Below are positions 34,166 to 44,690 of a DNA stretch of 64,000 nucleotides, piece by piece (the stretch's first letter is position 1; each line of letters opens with the position of its first letter). Both the position numbers and the translations under genes were made by a program. The stretch lies in NCBI GenBank assembly GCA_001910725.1, contig MJGA01000004.1, positions 1,922,001 to 1,986,000 of the forward strand. The letters run 5' to 3'. Source of the stretch: Phanerodontia chrysosporium. Lineage: Eukaryota > Basidiomycota > Agaricomycetes > Polyporales > Phanerochaetaceae. The notes below the pieces were generated by a model. It saw only the letters and a program-made list of their open reading frames with translations. It made no database searches and was not told the DNA's origin.

Positions 34166-36304
34166 TTACAACAAGGACTTGCTCATGTACGGCCCATCGA
34201 GCTCGTACCCGAGTCGACGATAGTAGTCGCGCGTGCCGACACCTGCCAAATACCCATGAAGAGTCATCTTAGGCTCAAAAAGACAGATACGCACCCGAAA
34301 TAACGGCGATCTTCACACTGCCATGTTCCTCCCTCGCTATCCGCTCGGCCTCTTCCATGAGCAACGTGCCAAAGCCCTGTGAAGGCACAGAAAAGAGTGG
34401 AGTTTAGCGGTCTTGCTCCGAAAGACGGATGCCGCAGCGCAGCTCACCTGGTGCTGGAACTTCGTCGGGTCCCGTCCGTGCACGGGCACAGCCGTGCCGT
34501 ACACATGCAGCTCCCGCACAATACTGCACCCGCCCTCGGCACCCTCCTTCCGCACGAGCTCGGGGCGGAACGTGCCCTCGTCCGAGCACTTTCTCAGCCG
34601 CAGCAGACCGATCAGGATGTCGCGCTCGGGATCCTCATACGACAGGAATGTCTCCCACCCCCCGTTCGCCGTGTAGTCGCGTCGGAGCAGTTCCACAGAC
34701 TCGGGTCGGACTTTGTGGTGTATCTCGTGGATCTGGAGCGTACCATATAGGCCGATGTGGGAGTGTCGCACTGATGAGAAACTGTGGGACAGACGTGGTG
34801 AGAAAAACATGACGCACCCCTACTTCGCGGAACCGAACGTCGCGGCACTCGGCGCCGAAATCTTTCATGCGATTCAATGCGAGCTCACGAAGGTTGCCAG
34901 AATTTTCGCAGCCGCTGGTGACCAATGGGAGCGGAATGTCCCTGTAGAGCAGCCTGTCAGTATTCGCGAATGGGCGAAAAGCCACCGAGTCTTCTCACCG
35001 TTGCACTCGATACACACGCGTCCATGGCGGCACGAGGGCGAGGATCCTCGCGACGACATCCACGAGCACATTTGGAGTATAATTCTTGTACCGCCCCGTC
35101 CGCCACAGCTCGTACAGCCCAGTACCACGGATGACGAGTGTCGGGTATATCTTCAAGCCATCGCTGCGGAATGCAGGGTTCTCAAAGTACTCCTTGAACT
35201 GCTCCAAATCGCGCTCCACGCCGACATTGGGAAGGTCCGGCATCATGTGGGCGACAACCTTGAAGCCTGCGTCCTTCGCAAGGTGAAAGACTCGGAAACT
35301 GCGCGAACAGTGTGCCCTCGGTTCGTGTCGCGGGCGACGTCTTCGTAGACAGACTGCACACCAATCTCCAACCTTGTGCAGCCGTATCTAAGCATCTGAC
35401 TGACAGAGACGTGAGTATGCGGGATTCTCGACGGACAAGGACGTAACCCTACCTGAGATGCGGTCGGAGGCAGTAGTCTGGGCGAGTCTCGATAGTGATA
35501 CCGATAGCCTTCGACTTGCTTTGTTCTGAATAGCGCACGGCTTCATCGACGTCTGTACCCGTGAAGCCAGAAAGCGCGTTGTGCAGCTGCGCAACGAATT
35601 TGTTCCGATAGTCTTCGGGCATACTCATGAACGTGCCTCCCATGATAATAAACTCGACCTGTGCGTCTTTAGGATGGCTAGGTCAGGCCAACATGATGCC
35701 ACATACCTTGTCAACACTATGTCCCAAGCTCTTCAGCTGTTCCACTCGTCCTCGGGTCTGTTCGTAAGGGTCGTAACGTGCACGGATGGCTCGCATACTT
35801 GTTGGTTCGTAGCCAGTGTAGCTCTGTGTGCTATAATCGAAATCCGAATCTGGCCCTCCAGGACAGTAAACGCAGATGTTTCCCGTCATGGCGATGTGAG
35901 GGCATCTGTGTGGCTTGCACATGACGGCCACAACGGCGATCTAGAGGGACCAATCAGCGAGGACTTCTTATGAATGCATAGGCAAGACGTACACCGCTAG
36001 CCGTTCGAATAGGTCGCGCTTTTAGTTTTGGCAGCAGGGCCTTCTTGTAATCGTCCGGAATGGCGCTGATGATGTCGACGAGGCGGGGGACTCCTCCGTA
36101 TCCGTACTTCTTGCTCATCTTCGCCCGTAGCTCGTTAAGGGATACGGTCTGGTTTGCATCGTGCGCCTTGATGAGCTCCGCGGCAATGCCGGATGTAACT
36201 CGCAGAAGCGTTTCGGCCTGCGAGGGGCCTAGTAGACATTCAGTTTGTTTGTCCGATTGTAGGGGGTCTGCAAAGCGTACCTTCGGTTTGGTCCTCTGCA
36301 CCAT
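34166..36304 (-). CDS. ELP3: Elongator catalytic subunit ELP3 (one-base frame slip in this sequence)
   Basis: Elp3 combines a radical-SAM domain with an acetyltransferase domain to modify wobble uridines in tRNA. Exons: 35993-36304, 35707-35940, 35453-35658, 34999-35399, 34818-34941, 34448-34732, 34295-34376 and 34166-34242. Iron-sulfur motif: [19 protein letters not shown]. Also [36 protein letters not shown] and [19 protein letters not shown]. The acetyl-CoA site includes [14 protein letters not shown]. In exon 34999-35399 the frame slips by -1 near 35285 inside the highly conserved [16 protein letters not shown]; that exon is exactly one base short of the length its phases require. Allowing one base gives 573 residues, the normal size. 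An intron cannot explain it because the residues on both sides are needed. Confidence 0.93.
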
Positions 36305-36632
36305 GATGGTTGAGTGTACAGCGCCCTGCGCTAGGCTGGTTTTGTCGGTGAGAGGAGACTAGGTAGCTATATCGTAATAGTTTCCCTATACGGTCTCCAA
36401 AGGACGGAGAGAGGGCAGCGAGCAGAGGGAATGTCTACGACCCGGGACGGGGACGAAAGTGAGTTAAGACAAGCGCCCATTTTCGAGGAGTCCATCAAAA
36501 TTGATGGCATGTGAGTGGATGCAGCGACTCTGCCCCGGACGACTTTGACCACCACGACCGCGACGTCCACGACGCCAACTACGACCCCGACGCCTCCTTC
36601 AATCTTCTCACTACCGCTGGTCGATGTTGTAA
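36305..36632. promoter_or_regulatory. Divergent promoter region ELP3/YND1
   Basis: 328 bases between start codons of ELP3 (-) and the apyrase (+). A tract of CGACGTCCACGACGCC-like repeats runs through 36540-36590. No clear TATA element and no exon found. Confidence 0.45.
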
Positions 36633-38907
36633 ATGCCACCACCCACCTCTGTTGACTCATGGCTTGCTTCTCGCCGCTTCGGGATCGTCATAGATGCTGG
36701 TTCATCGGGATCGAGGCTTCAGATCTACAGCTGGAAGGACACGAGGGCCGCTCGTGCAGAGGGTGGGCGAGACGCGCTTGATGCCCTCCCCACCGTAGAG
36801 AAAGGGACGAGGACTGGGGAAGACTGGGTCACAAAGGTCGAGCCAGGTATGTGCACGCGACGTCGCGCCCTTCGCAGTTGACTCGAACAGGGACGCCCAC
36901 CCGCAGGTCTTTCGTCGTTTGCAGATAATCCGGAGGGTGTGGCTAGCTACCTCGCCCCCTTGCTGGAGCATGCTAGCACGCAAATACCCCCGTCCCTCCA
37001 ACCGGAGACACCCCTCTTCCTACTCGCGACAGCAGGGATGCGACTGTTGACTCCGGAGCAGCAGGCGTCCGTGCTATCAGCGACATGCGAGTTTCTCAAG
37101 TTCCATTCCCACTTCAAAATCGACGGGCCGTCAGAAGTCGGTCCCTGTGGGTCCAGCGTTCGCATAATTACGGGAGAAGAGGAGGGACTTTTCGGCTGGA
37201 TCGCTGTGAACTATCTGATGGACGGATTCAAAGGATCGGATGAGGAACGCACGACCTATGGGTTCTGGATATGGGCGGTGCCTCCACACAAATCGCTTTC
37301 GAGCCCAGCAAGGAGGCACAAGAACAGACAAAGGATCTTATCGACGTCCGCCTACGACTTCTCAGCGGGAAGGAAATCCATCATCAAGTGTTCGTGACTA
37401 CCTGGCTGGGCTATGGCACGAACCAGGCTAGGGAACGATATGTGGTCAGACTATCACGGACTACGAGTCCGCGCGTGCCATGCTTCATTCCCCTGCAGCC
37501 ATGAGCGAGGAACTCGTCCCCGATCCGTGCCTTCCCAAGGACCTTAGACTTGTCGAATCTCCCGTGCAACCCTCCACCTCTACAGCACACTCAAGAAAGC
37601 CGCATACGCTGGTCGGTACCGGCTCATTCGAGCAATGCTTGAAACGGACGTCCCCTCTTCTCAACAAAGACGCACCCTGTCCCGACGCGCCATGTCTATT
37701 CAACGGCGTCCATGTACCTCCTATCGATTTCTCTGTATCTCATTTCATCGGTGTCTCCGAATACTGGTACTCGTCTGAGCACGTATTCGGGCTTGGCGGT
37801 CCGTACGACGTAGTCCAGTACGAACGCGCTGCCTCGGAGTTCTGTTCCCGCGACTGGTCCCACATTCTTCAGGAACACGAGGAATCGCGCAGGAAAGGCA
37901 CGCTTGGCGGCGATGGCGAAGTTCTCGAGAATGGACAGGTCGTGTCCACTGGGAATTGGGGTGACAAGGTGGAAATTTCCAGACTGCAGATGCAGTGCTT
38001 CAAGGCAGCCTGGTTGGTCAACGTCCTCCACGAAGGCATCGGCCTTCCGAGGATAGTTGACCCAGGTGGGAATAGCACGACAGAAGGTGACAAGGTTGCA
38101 CAACAGGCCGAGGATAAGGGACTCGGCAGGCCGCACTTCCAGTCCATGGAATCCGTTGGTGACATTGCCATCAGTTGGACACTGGGAAAGATGGTGTTGG
38201 AGGCTAGCAAAGAGGTCCCTCCACTGTCGTCCTCTACGCGTCCCCTCGTCGACCCCATCGACGATATCCCCGATCTGGCGACTTCGCCTGTCAAGCCCAT
38301 ACGCCCACCGTTCCTTGACTTCGATGCCATCGAAGATCATATATCCCACCACCTACCTTCCTCTCTCACACGACACGCGCTCGGATTTTCCTTCGTGGGT
38401 CTCGTTTTCTACCTGTTTATTGTGGTTCTCTGCACAACCGCGCTATACCGTTTGCGGCACCGCATACGAAGCACGGTGCGCAGGTGCATTCGCAAGAAAG
38501 ACCGCGATTACATTTCACAGGGATACTCAATGGAGGAAGGACGTTCGTTAATGAACGGCCTGTCATCGCCTCATCCTTCCTCTCCCACACGCGGAGTATC
38601 CAGGGCATTCGCCCTGCTCAGGCGACTATCGTCGTTTGGGCACTCCAAGATGCCGCCTGTGCCTCCCATTGTCCTGACGGGCCAGGCGTCTCCGTCCCGC
38701 GGGTCCATGACCCGCTCTCCGTCTTTCCCTCCTGTAGATTTTGCAAACGGCGCCGCGTCATCCTACGATCCAGGCTCGCCGCGGCTTGGCAGCCTCGTCC
38801 TCAACGGCAGCGTCACCTCCCTCACCTCTCGCTCGCGCAACTCCTCTAGACTGGACCTTTCTGCGATGCCCCGAACTATCTCACGGACTCACAGCAGCGT
38901 GTTGTAG
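36633..38907 (+). CDS. YND1: Golgi apyrase YND1-like (GDA1/CD39 family), two one-base slips
   Basis: GDA1/CD39 enzymes hydrolyse nucleoside di- and triphosphates; in the Golgi lumen this removes GDP/UDP made by glycosylation. Two exons, 36633-36846 and 36907-38907. Apyrase regions in order: ACR1 IVIDAGSSGSRLQIYSW, ACR2 LLATAGMRLL, ACR3 ITGEEEGLFGWIAVNYLM, ACR4 LDMGGASTQIAFEP, then DIAISWTLGKMVLEAS near ACR5. One membrane segment near residue 570 (GFSFVGLVFYLFIVVLCTTA) and a basic cytosolic tail; there is no N-terminal anchor, as in Ynd1. The frame slips -1 near 37262 (inside ACR4) and again near 37443 (after ARERYV). With both bases restored the length is 738 residues. Confidence 0.9.
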
Positions 38908-39707
38908 GCCACTGGTCGATCTCCGAAGCTCCTCCCTGTTGTCACTTGGTTTCTTTCTGCGGACCTTTTCGCTTTCCAATTAGCACCCTTAATGCTGTAC
39001 GACACGCTGTGACAGACCGCATAGACCTGGTCTCCTCTTACTCTTCGCGCACTAGTGCAACTCCCTCGGAACTTTGTCCCATACTACTACCTTACTTTAG
39101 TCACTGCTTTCTTACGAACCACGATAATGGCTGTACTCATTTCCCTTGCTCTCCGAGCAGACCGAAGTGCGGTCGCGCTTCGCGACGCGAGAACACGACA
39201 GTGCGCTGTGAACAACGGGGACCACGGTACGAGCGAGCCATGCGCCCGACGCCGCAAGCTCGTCATATCGCCCGAACCTTCACGAGCGGAACTCTAACTC
39301 TCGACGGGCGCAGGGGGGCTTCTCGTGATATGAGTGCCCAGGAACGCCGATGCGTTGCCATATGCTCGAGAAGGCGCACCCAGTGTTTATCATATGGGAT
39401 CCGTGTGAGCCTGCGCGGGGCCTGCGCGCGGCGTCTGGGAGGAGCAACGGATAGCGTCGCGCGAGTCTCATTAACGGCCGCGTCCACTCGACACGAACCT
39501 TCGTGGCCTATCGCTGCTGGAGACCTGCTCGCCTTATGCGGCATGCAGCAGCGCGGTCTCCAAGCGTCATGAAAATAGGACGGCTGCAAGAAGCACACAA
39601 CAGCATGTGGCGGACAGCGCAATTACGCCTGTGTTGGGCACAGGCTGTCCACGGCGTAGGATACGTGGATGTGTAGCGCGAGGTAATTTGGAGGCTGAGC
39701 TACGGTG
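38908..39707. other. Intergenic, convergent 3' ends
   Basis: 800 bases between YND1 (+) and the PWWP-like gene (-). Contains pyrimidine-rich stretches and several short open frames (for example 39055-39297) without motifs or credible splice partners. Nothing further supported. Confidence 0.5.
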
Positions 39708-42700
39708 CTACCTTCGCCTCACTCCGCGCCTGCCTCGCTGTGCGTCTGCATCGGACGGCTGCGGGGTGTCCGACGGGAGGGTCTTCCTGTCTACGGACCG
39801 CTTCATGCGGATGATGTCGTGCACCCAGTCCGTGGCGTCCGCCTTCTCGAGCGCGATCTCGTACAGGCGCGCCTCCTCTTCTGGCGGCAGGACCTCCGGG
39901 GTCTCTCTGTAGCCGCTGCGCCAGAGCAGGAGCTGGAGGACCGCTTCGGGCAGCAGGACCGACGTGCAGTACTGTCCGACGACAGTGGGGTCAGCTGAGA
40001 ACGCCTGACGTTCGACATGACATGATCGTGGCGCACCGTGATCTGGTCCAACGGCGAGAGCTCAGCATATGTTGGCAACGGCACGCCTGCACTCAACGTC
40101 TTGTCATGAGGGCCTCCCAGGGCCATCGAATCGTCAGGCTGGCGCGCGTTAGCGCGCATATGTGGAGCGAGACTGCCGGCATACCTTCGACAGCAGTGCA
40201 GTGCCCGCGCCATCATCGACCTCGATGGCGTTCATCGCGACATCCATCTGTGCACGATCAATCAAATTCAATTTTGAATCGCGAACGCACTGCGAGAGGC
40301 ACCGTCACCTTGTCGTTTTGCCACGATGTGCCGTCCTCATGCAGCGCCTCGGAGACGGCCTGCACAGCTTTCGCGTCGGCGGTTCGTTTGCGGCAGGAAA
40401 GCACACTCACCCTTATGCTCTCCCCGGTGGCCAGTGATGACGGTGGGGGCCGGGCATCCGAGAAGGCGCTCTGCAATACACTAGGTGGGCGTCCGGCACT
40501 ATCGAGTGCAGCCAGCACGTACCTCGCTGTCATCTGTCGCCGACGGCTCCAAGTCGAGGTCGAGATCGAGTGCGGGCACGGACACGGGCTGAGAGCAGAC
40601 GACGTCAACACAGGCCGATACATGATTGATATATCCACCTGCCTGTTCAACCCTACCAATACTACCCTCCGCGCCACCCGCAGCTTGCGCAGCATCGTCC
40701 CTGGCAATGACACGCTCGTCAGGGGGAACGAGCCCGAGCTGCTGCCGCCGGAAGCGGCGGCGCATCCAGCGGCGCACGCACGCGTCGAGCTCGTCCTGGT
40801 CGCGGGGGCCGAGTTCCCCGCGCTTCCACGCGCCGTTGATGACTGCACGCCGCGCGCGGCCACCCCGCATGAAGCCCATGTGCCGCGGCAGCGACGGCGC
40901 GTGCCGCCCGTTGAGGAGCGCGGCGAGCACGGGCTTCGTGTACGCGAACTGCTCTGCGATCGTCAGGTCGTGGGCGAAGGCGGTCGGCGCAGGGAGGGCT
41001 GGCGGCGGACTCGCAGCGCGGAGCTGCTCGTCGGTCTCTTCTGCCTCCGTGTCGGCCTGGAAGCCCGGCTCTTCCTCCTCGTCGCGCGCGCCCTCGTTCA
41101 GGCCGTAGTCATCCTCGGCTTCGCCTAGCTATGGGCGGAGACGCTCAGGACACGCACAACATGACTTCGACGCTGCATCTCACCTTGCACGTCTTGAATC
41201 CCTCGTGGGCAGGTGTGTAGAACATGTCCTCATCGTCTGGCACTTTCTTGACGGTACCGTCAAAGAACAAAATCTCATACAGTGGCTTTTCCTTGTGATT
41301 CCGCGGAGGATGATATTTCATGATTTTCGCGGGCCAGCAGTGCTTGTCGCGCTTACGGTCCTTGGCGAGGATGAGCTCGCCAGGGATGTCATACATGAAA
41401 TTGGGCGGCGGAGGCTTCCACGTGCTCGGCGCGACATCGTCGCTCAGGTCTGCACTGACGCACGACGCGCCACGTTTGTGTTTATTCCGCGGGGCGAGGA
41501 CACGTCCGCGATGTAGCGCGAGAGCAGCAGCGGCATGCCGTCGTTCGCGTCCTGGTGCGCCTTGAGCATGAGGTCGCGTGCCTCGCCCCAGCGCGCGACG
41601 AGCTCGTGCCAGTCGGTGCGCCGCCGCTTGCGGGGCGACAGCGCGAGCTCGGCGAGATGGCGCGATGGTGCAAACGTCTTCTCGTCAAAGCGCAGCTGCG
41701 TGGGGCCGGCACGGAAGGGCCGCACGAGCTCGGGCGACGTCGATGGGAGGGCGAGAGCCGCGGCCGGTGCGTGCTTTGCGCTCCAGCCGGGGTGCCTCCC
41801 AAAGGGGGTGAGGCGCAGAGGCGGTCCGCGGTCGACGACCTGGGATCGGACGCAGGTCAGGACAGGGTTCAAGATAGCATGTTGCCTTATGCGTCTTAAT
41901 GAGACACACACCTGCGCAGGCCACCACATGGCGTCCTCAGATTCCGACGGGGCGCCTGAGAGATCGAGGCGGGCGAACACCAGGACGAGCTCGTCTTCTA
42001 GGTCGAGGGTGTCGTACCTGGGATCGCCCTGCCTTGCACTGTCCCCGGCTGCGCGCCTGGTACCCTGCCCCGCACCCATGGTGCTCGGCCCGCGTGCGGA
42101 CAGCGTCTGGAGGGCTCTTCTGCGCACAGTGTCTTGTGAGCGTGCGGGGTCCTCGGTCGCGTTCGCACTCCAGGCGTCTGAAGAGCGAGACGACAGCGGC
42201 GTCAGCAGGATCTCCACCTCGGATGCAGACCCGCCACCAGCTTCGACATATTTGCGTTTCCGACGGGGAAGGCCCTGCCTCTGGGAAGGACCACTGGTAT
42301 GCGTGTGTTGCCGCGACAACATCCGCATGGGCGTGGGGGGTCTGCTGAGTATAGTTATGTCGCTTTCGAATCCAAGGCGGCGTCCGCAGCTGGGGTTGTG
42401 TCCTGCATACGGCTGCCGGACGGCATGTCATTCGAGTTCGGAGACCCTGCAGCAATGGGAACGGGGAACGGGGTAGAAGCTGACGGAGAGGATGAGACGG
42501 AGGTGTACGTAGCATTGGCTTTCAAAGTCCCCTTCCGTTCACGCGTCGCCGTGGCGCGCGACCTCCTGCTCCGGGATCGTTCGCGGGATGGAGGACCATC
42601 GCTCTCCGCCTCTGAGGACGAACTACTGAGTTGTTCCGCCGCGAGACGCGACGCCCTCTGCGCAGCAGCGCGACGTGATGGTTTCGCTCTAGGATCTGCC

Positions 42701-42950
42701 TCCGTTGTCTTCATCCGGCGGCGCGGGTCAAACAACAACTTCTTGAGTCGGTTCTTTCGCAATGTGTGCTTCTGGCAGTGGTGACAAAGCTCGGGATGTA
42801 CAAAACAAGTGGGCGGGGGTTGTCGCCAGAGTGGAGAATGTGCACGTCGCAGCCGTCGCGGTCGATGATGAGGGGGGAGGATGGCTCCCTCGACTCGACG
42901 TCGCGTGCAGCCCGCTTGTCACGCGGGCCCCAGACACGCTCAAGTCACAA
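39708..42950 (-). CDS. PWWP-like domain protein of unknown function
   Basis: I do not recognise a named homologue. Reliable exons, 5' to 3': about 42410-42943 (start unsure), 41912-42293, 41504-41839, 41184-41449, 40643-41128, 40523-40588, 40411-40470, 40309-40359, 40185-40247 and 39708-40099. The N-terminal part has a small Cys/His cluster (TCFVHPELCHHCQKH), basic and Ser-rich runs and MWWPAQ. The 41184-41449 exon encodes a PWWP-like module: GELILAKDRKRDKHCWPAKI and later EILFFDGTVKKVPDDEDMFY, the kind of fold that reads chromatin. After an Arg-rich segment (RRWMRRRFRRQQ) the C-terminus has a compact conserved-looking block VGQYCTSVLLPEAVLQLLLW. One-base losses are likely near 42815, 41449 and 40004. 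The intron 40589-40642 has a GC donor (CAG|GCAGGT) and is frame-neutral. A nuclear, chromatin-linked role is an inference. Confidence 0.62.
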
Positions 42951-43151
42951 CCCCGTCACCGGCGCCTCCGGGCTCGGGCGCCCAGTTGCCGAAAACGAAA
43001 AGAGCGCATCTGGGAAATTTCCCTCGCATTTTTCTCAGGATTTATCTCGCTTAGAGGCATGCAGTGCTCGGGAAACGTGGACACACAAAATCCCATAGAC
43101 GAACACAAGGCGTGGTATACAGTACGAGGAGGGGCGCGATGGTGAAAGCAT

Positions 43152-43899
43152 CTACAGGAGCACAGAGAGCGCGACGCCTGCAGCGGCGACGAAGCCCGCC
43201 GCAGCGCCTGCGTGCACGCGGCCGACGCCGTTGTCGCTCTGCGTGGGGCAGGAGCGCCGGTGCTCGACGTGCTGCTGCCCGACTGCGAAGGGGCGTTCGA
43301 GCCCGCGGAGGAGCTGCCAGAGGGCGCACCCGTTGGGGCCGACACGCCCGAGGCGCCGCTGGCGGGGGTGGGCGCCGCCGCGCCGCCGGCGATGGTGCTG
43401 CCGCCCTGGACCTCGAACGGACTGACGGTCTCGGCCATGGTCATGGTGGTCGTGACGCCGGCCTCGACGACGACGGCGACGCAGTCGGCGTTGTTGTCCC
43501 CGCTGAGGGTGCAGTCCGCGTTGAGATCGAGCATGCCGGACGGATCGTTGTAGATCAGCTTCACCTCGGTCGGGCCCTCGATCAGCGTGGCTGGAAGGCA
43601 ACAATGAGCGAGGGTTCTACAGTTGAGTTGCTCGGATGTACACACCAGGGCCGGGCAGTCCAACGTCATCGTCGGCAAACGTCGACTGTACGCCGGGATG
43701 GAGGAGATACGTGGTCTCGCCGTTGGGGCCGACACCGAGCACATCGGCCGAGAGCGGCTGGGGATCCGTGTCCGGGATGTACAGCGAGGTCTGTGCGAGT
43801 GCACCTGCGGCGACGGTGTCAATCAATGCTGTCCATCAGGCCATCCGCCGAGATCCTACCAGTGACAGCAGCAGCGAACAGCGCGAGCTTGAGCGACAT
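43152..43899 (-). CDS. Small secreted, probably GPI-anchored Ser/Ala-rich protein
   Basis: Three exons, 43860-43899, 43646-43804 and 43152-43590. The start gives a hydrophobic signal peptide, MSLKLALFAAAVTG, and the mature part contains NGETTYLLHPGVQSTF and EVKLIYNDPSGMLDLNADC. A Ser/Gly/Thr/Ala-rich stretch follows and the end is hydrophobic (GAAAGFVAAAGVALSVLL, stop at 43152-43154), as in GPI-anchored wall proteins. Two Cys in the body may pair. The last exon is one base short: the frame slips -1 near 43245, in a run of four C. With that base the protein is about 212 residues. I do not recognise a named family; this layout is common in agaricomycetes. Confidence 0.72.
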
Positions 43900-44690
43900 T
43901 TTCGGGAGAAACGAGCGTGAGGGGAACCAAAGGAGTGTAGAGCGGTGGCGGGCAGGAGACAACCAAGGCGGGCCTGATATACACGCAGGCGAGAGCACGA
44001 GTCAGAGAGCCGACGCACCCGAGCCGCCGTCCGTTTTTGTGCGCGGATGGCAACGCCGCCCAGGAACGCGCCCGCAGGCCATTTGTGATGCGCCACGAGG
44101 GCCGCCTCCGTGCCAAGCACAGCGACCGCCAGAGCCGATGATCTGATGTCCGCTGCACGCAGACTGAGCCAGCGAGGCCCGCCGGGGCCAAACCCAGGCT
44201 TGAGCTCTGCACCCGCGCAGCCAGAAGATGCCCACCAAGCTCGAGCGCGGCGGGAGGCGTCGGGCGACCCAGTTTCTGATGCGCCCGCAGGCGCCACCAC
44301 GGTCCTGCTCGCCATTCTCGGCCGAGCGCCAGTCAGATGCAGAACAGATAATAATACTCATAATTACAATGCGCTCTACGTTGCATATCGGCATAGGGTA
44401 CACTATAGTCACCTAAATACATACGGCAGTGGGCAAGCGTGTGATCGTAGTAGTAATACAGCTCGGAGGGACAGGCGCCAGTTTCACCAGAACACTTTCT
44501 GTTGACATCCAAGAGGGACCAAAACCGCGAAGAGAAAGACACAGATGATAAAGACCTGGGTGGTCGCACGCGCGGGAAAAACGGGGGAGGCCCGCGGCGC
44601 AGGCATGGTGGGGCATGAGAAGGCGACCCAGAGACACGGAGCCACGGCGGTGCCCTATTTCCGACCGAGGCACGCATAATCGGGCGGGGG
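43900..44690. other. Intergenic spacer upstream of the secreted-protein gene
   Basis: 791 bases between the start of the secreted-protein gene and the stop of the transcription-factor gene, both on the minus strand. It must contain the promoter of the former. The part at 44340-44470 is AT-rich. No coding exon found. Confidence 0.5.
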
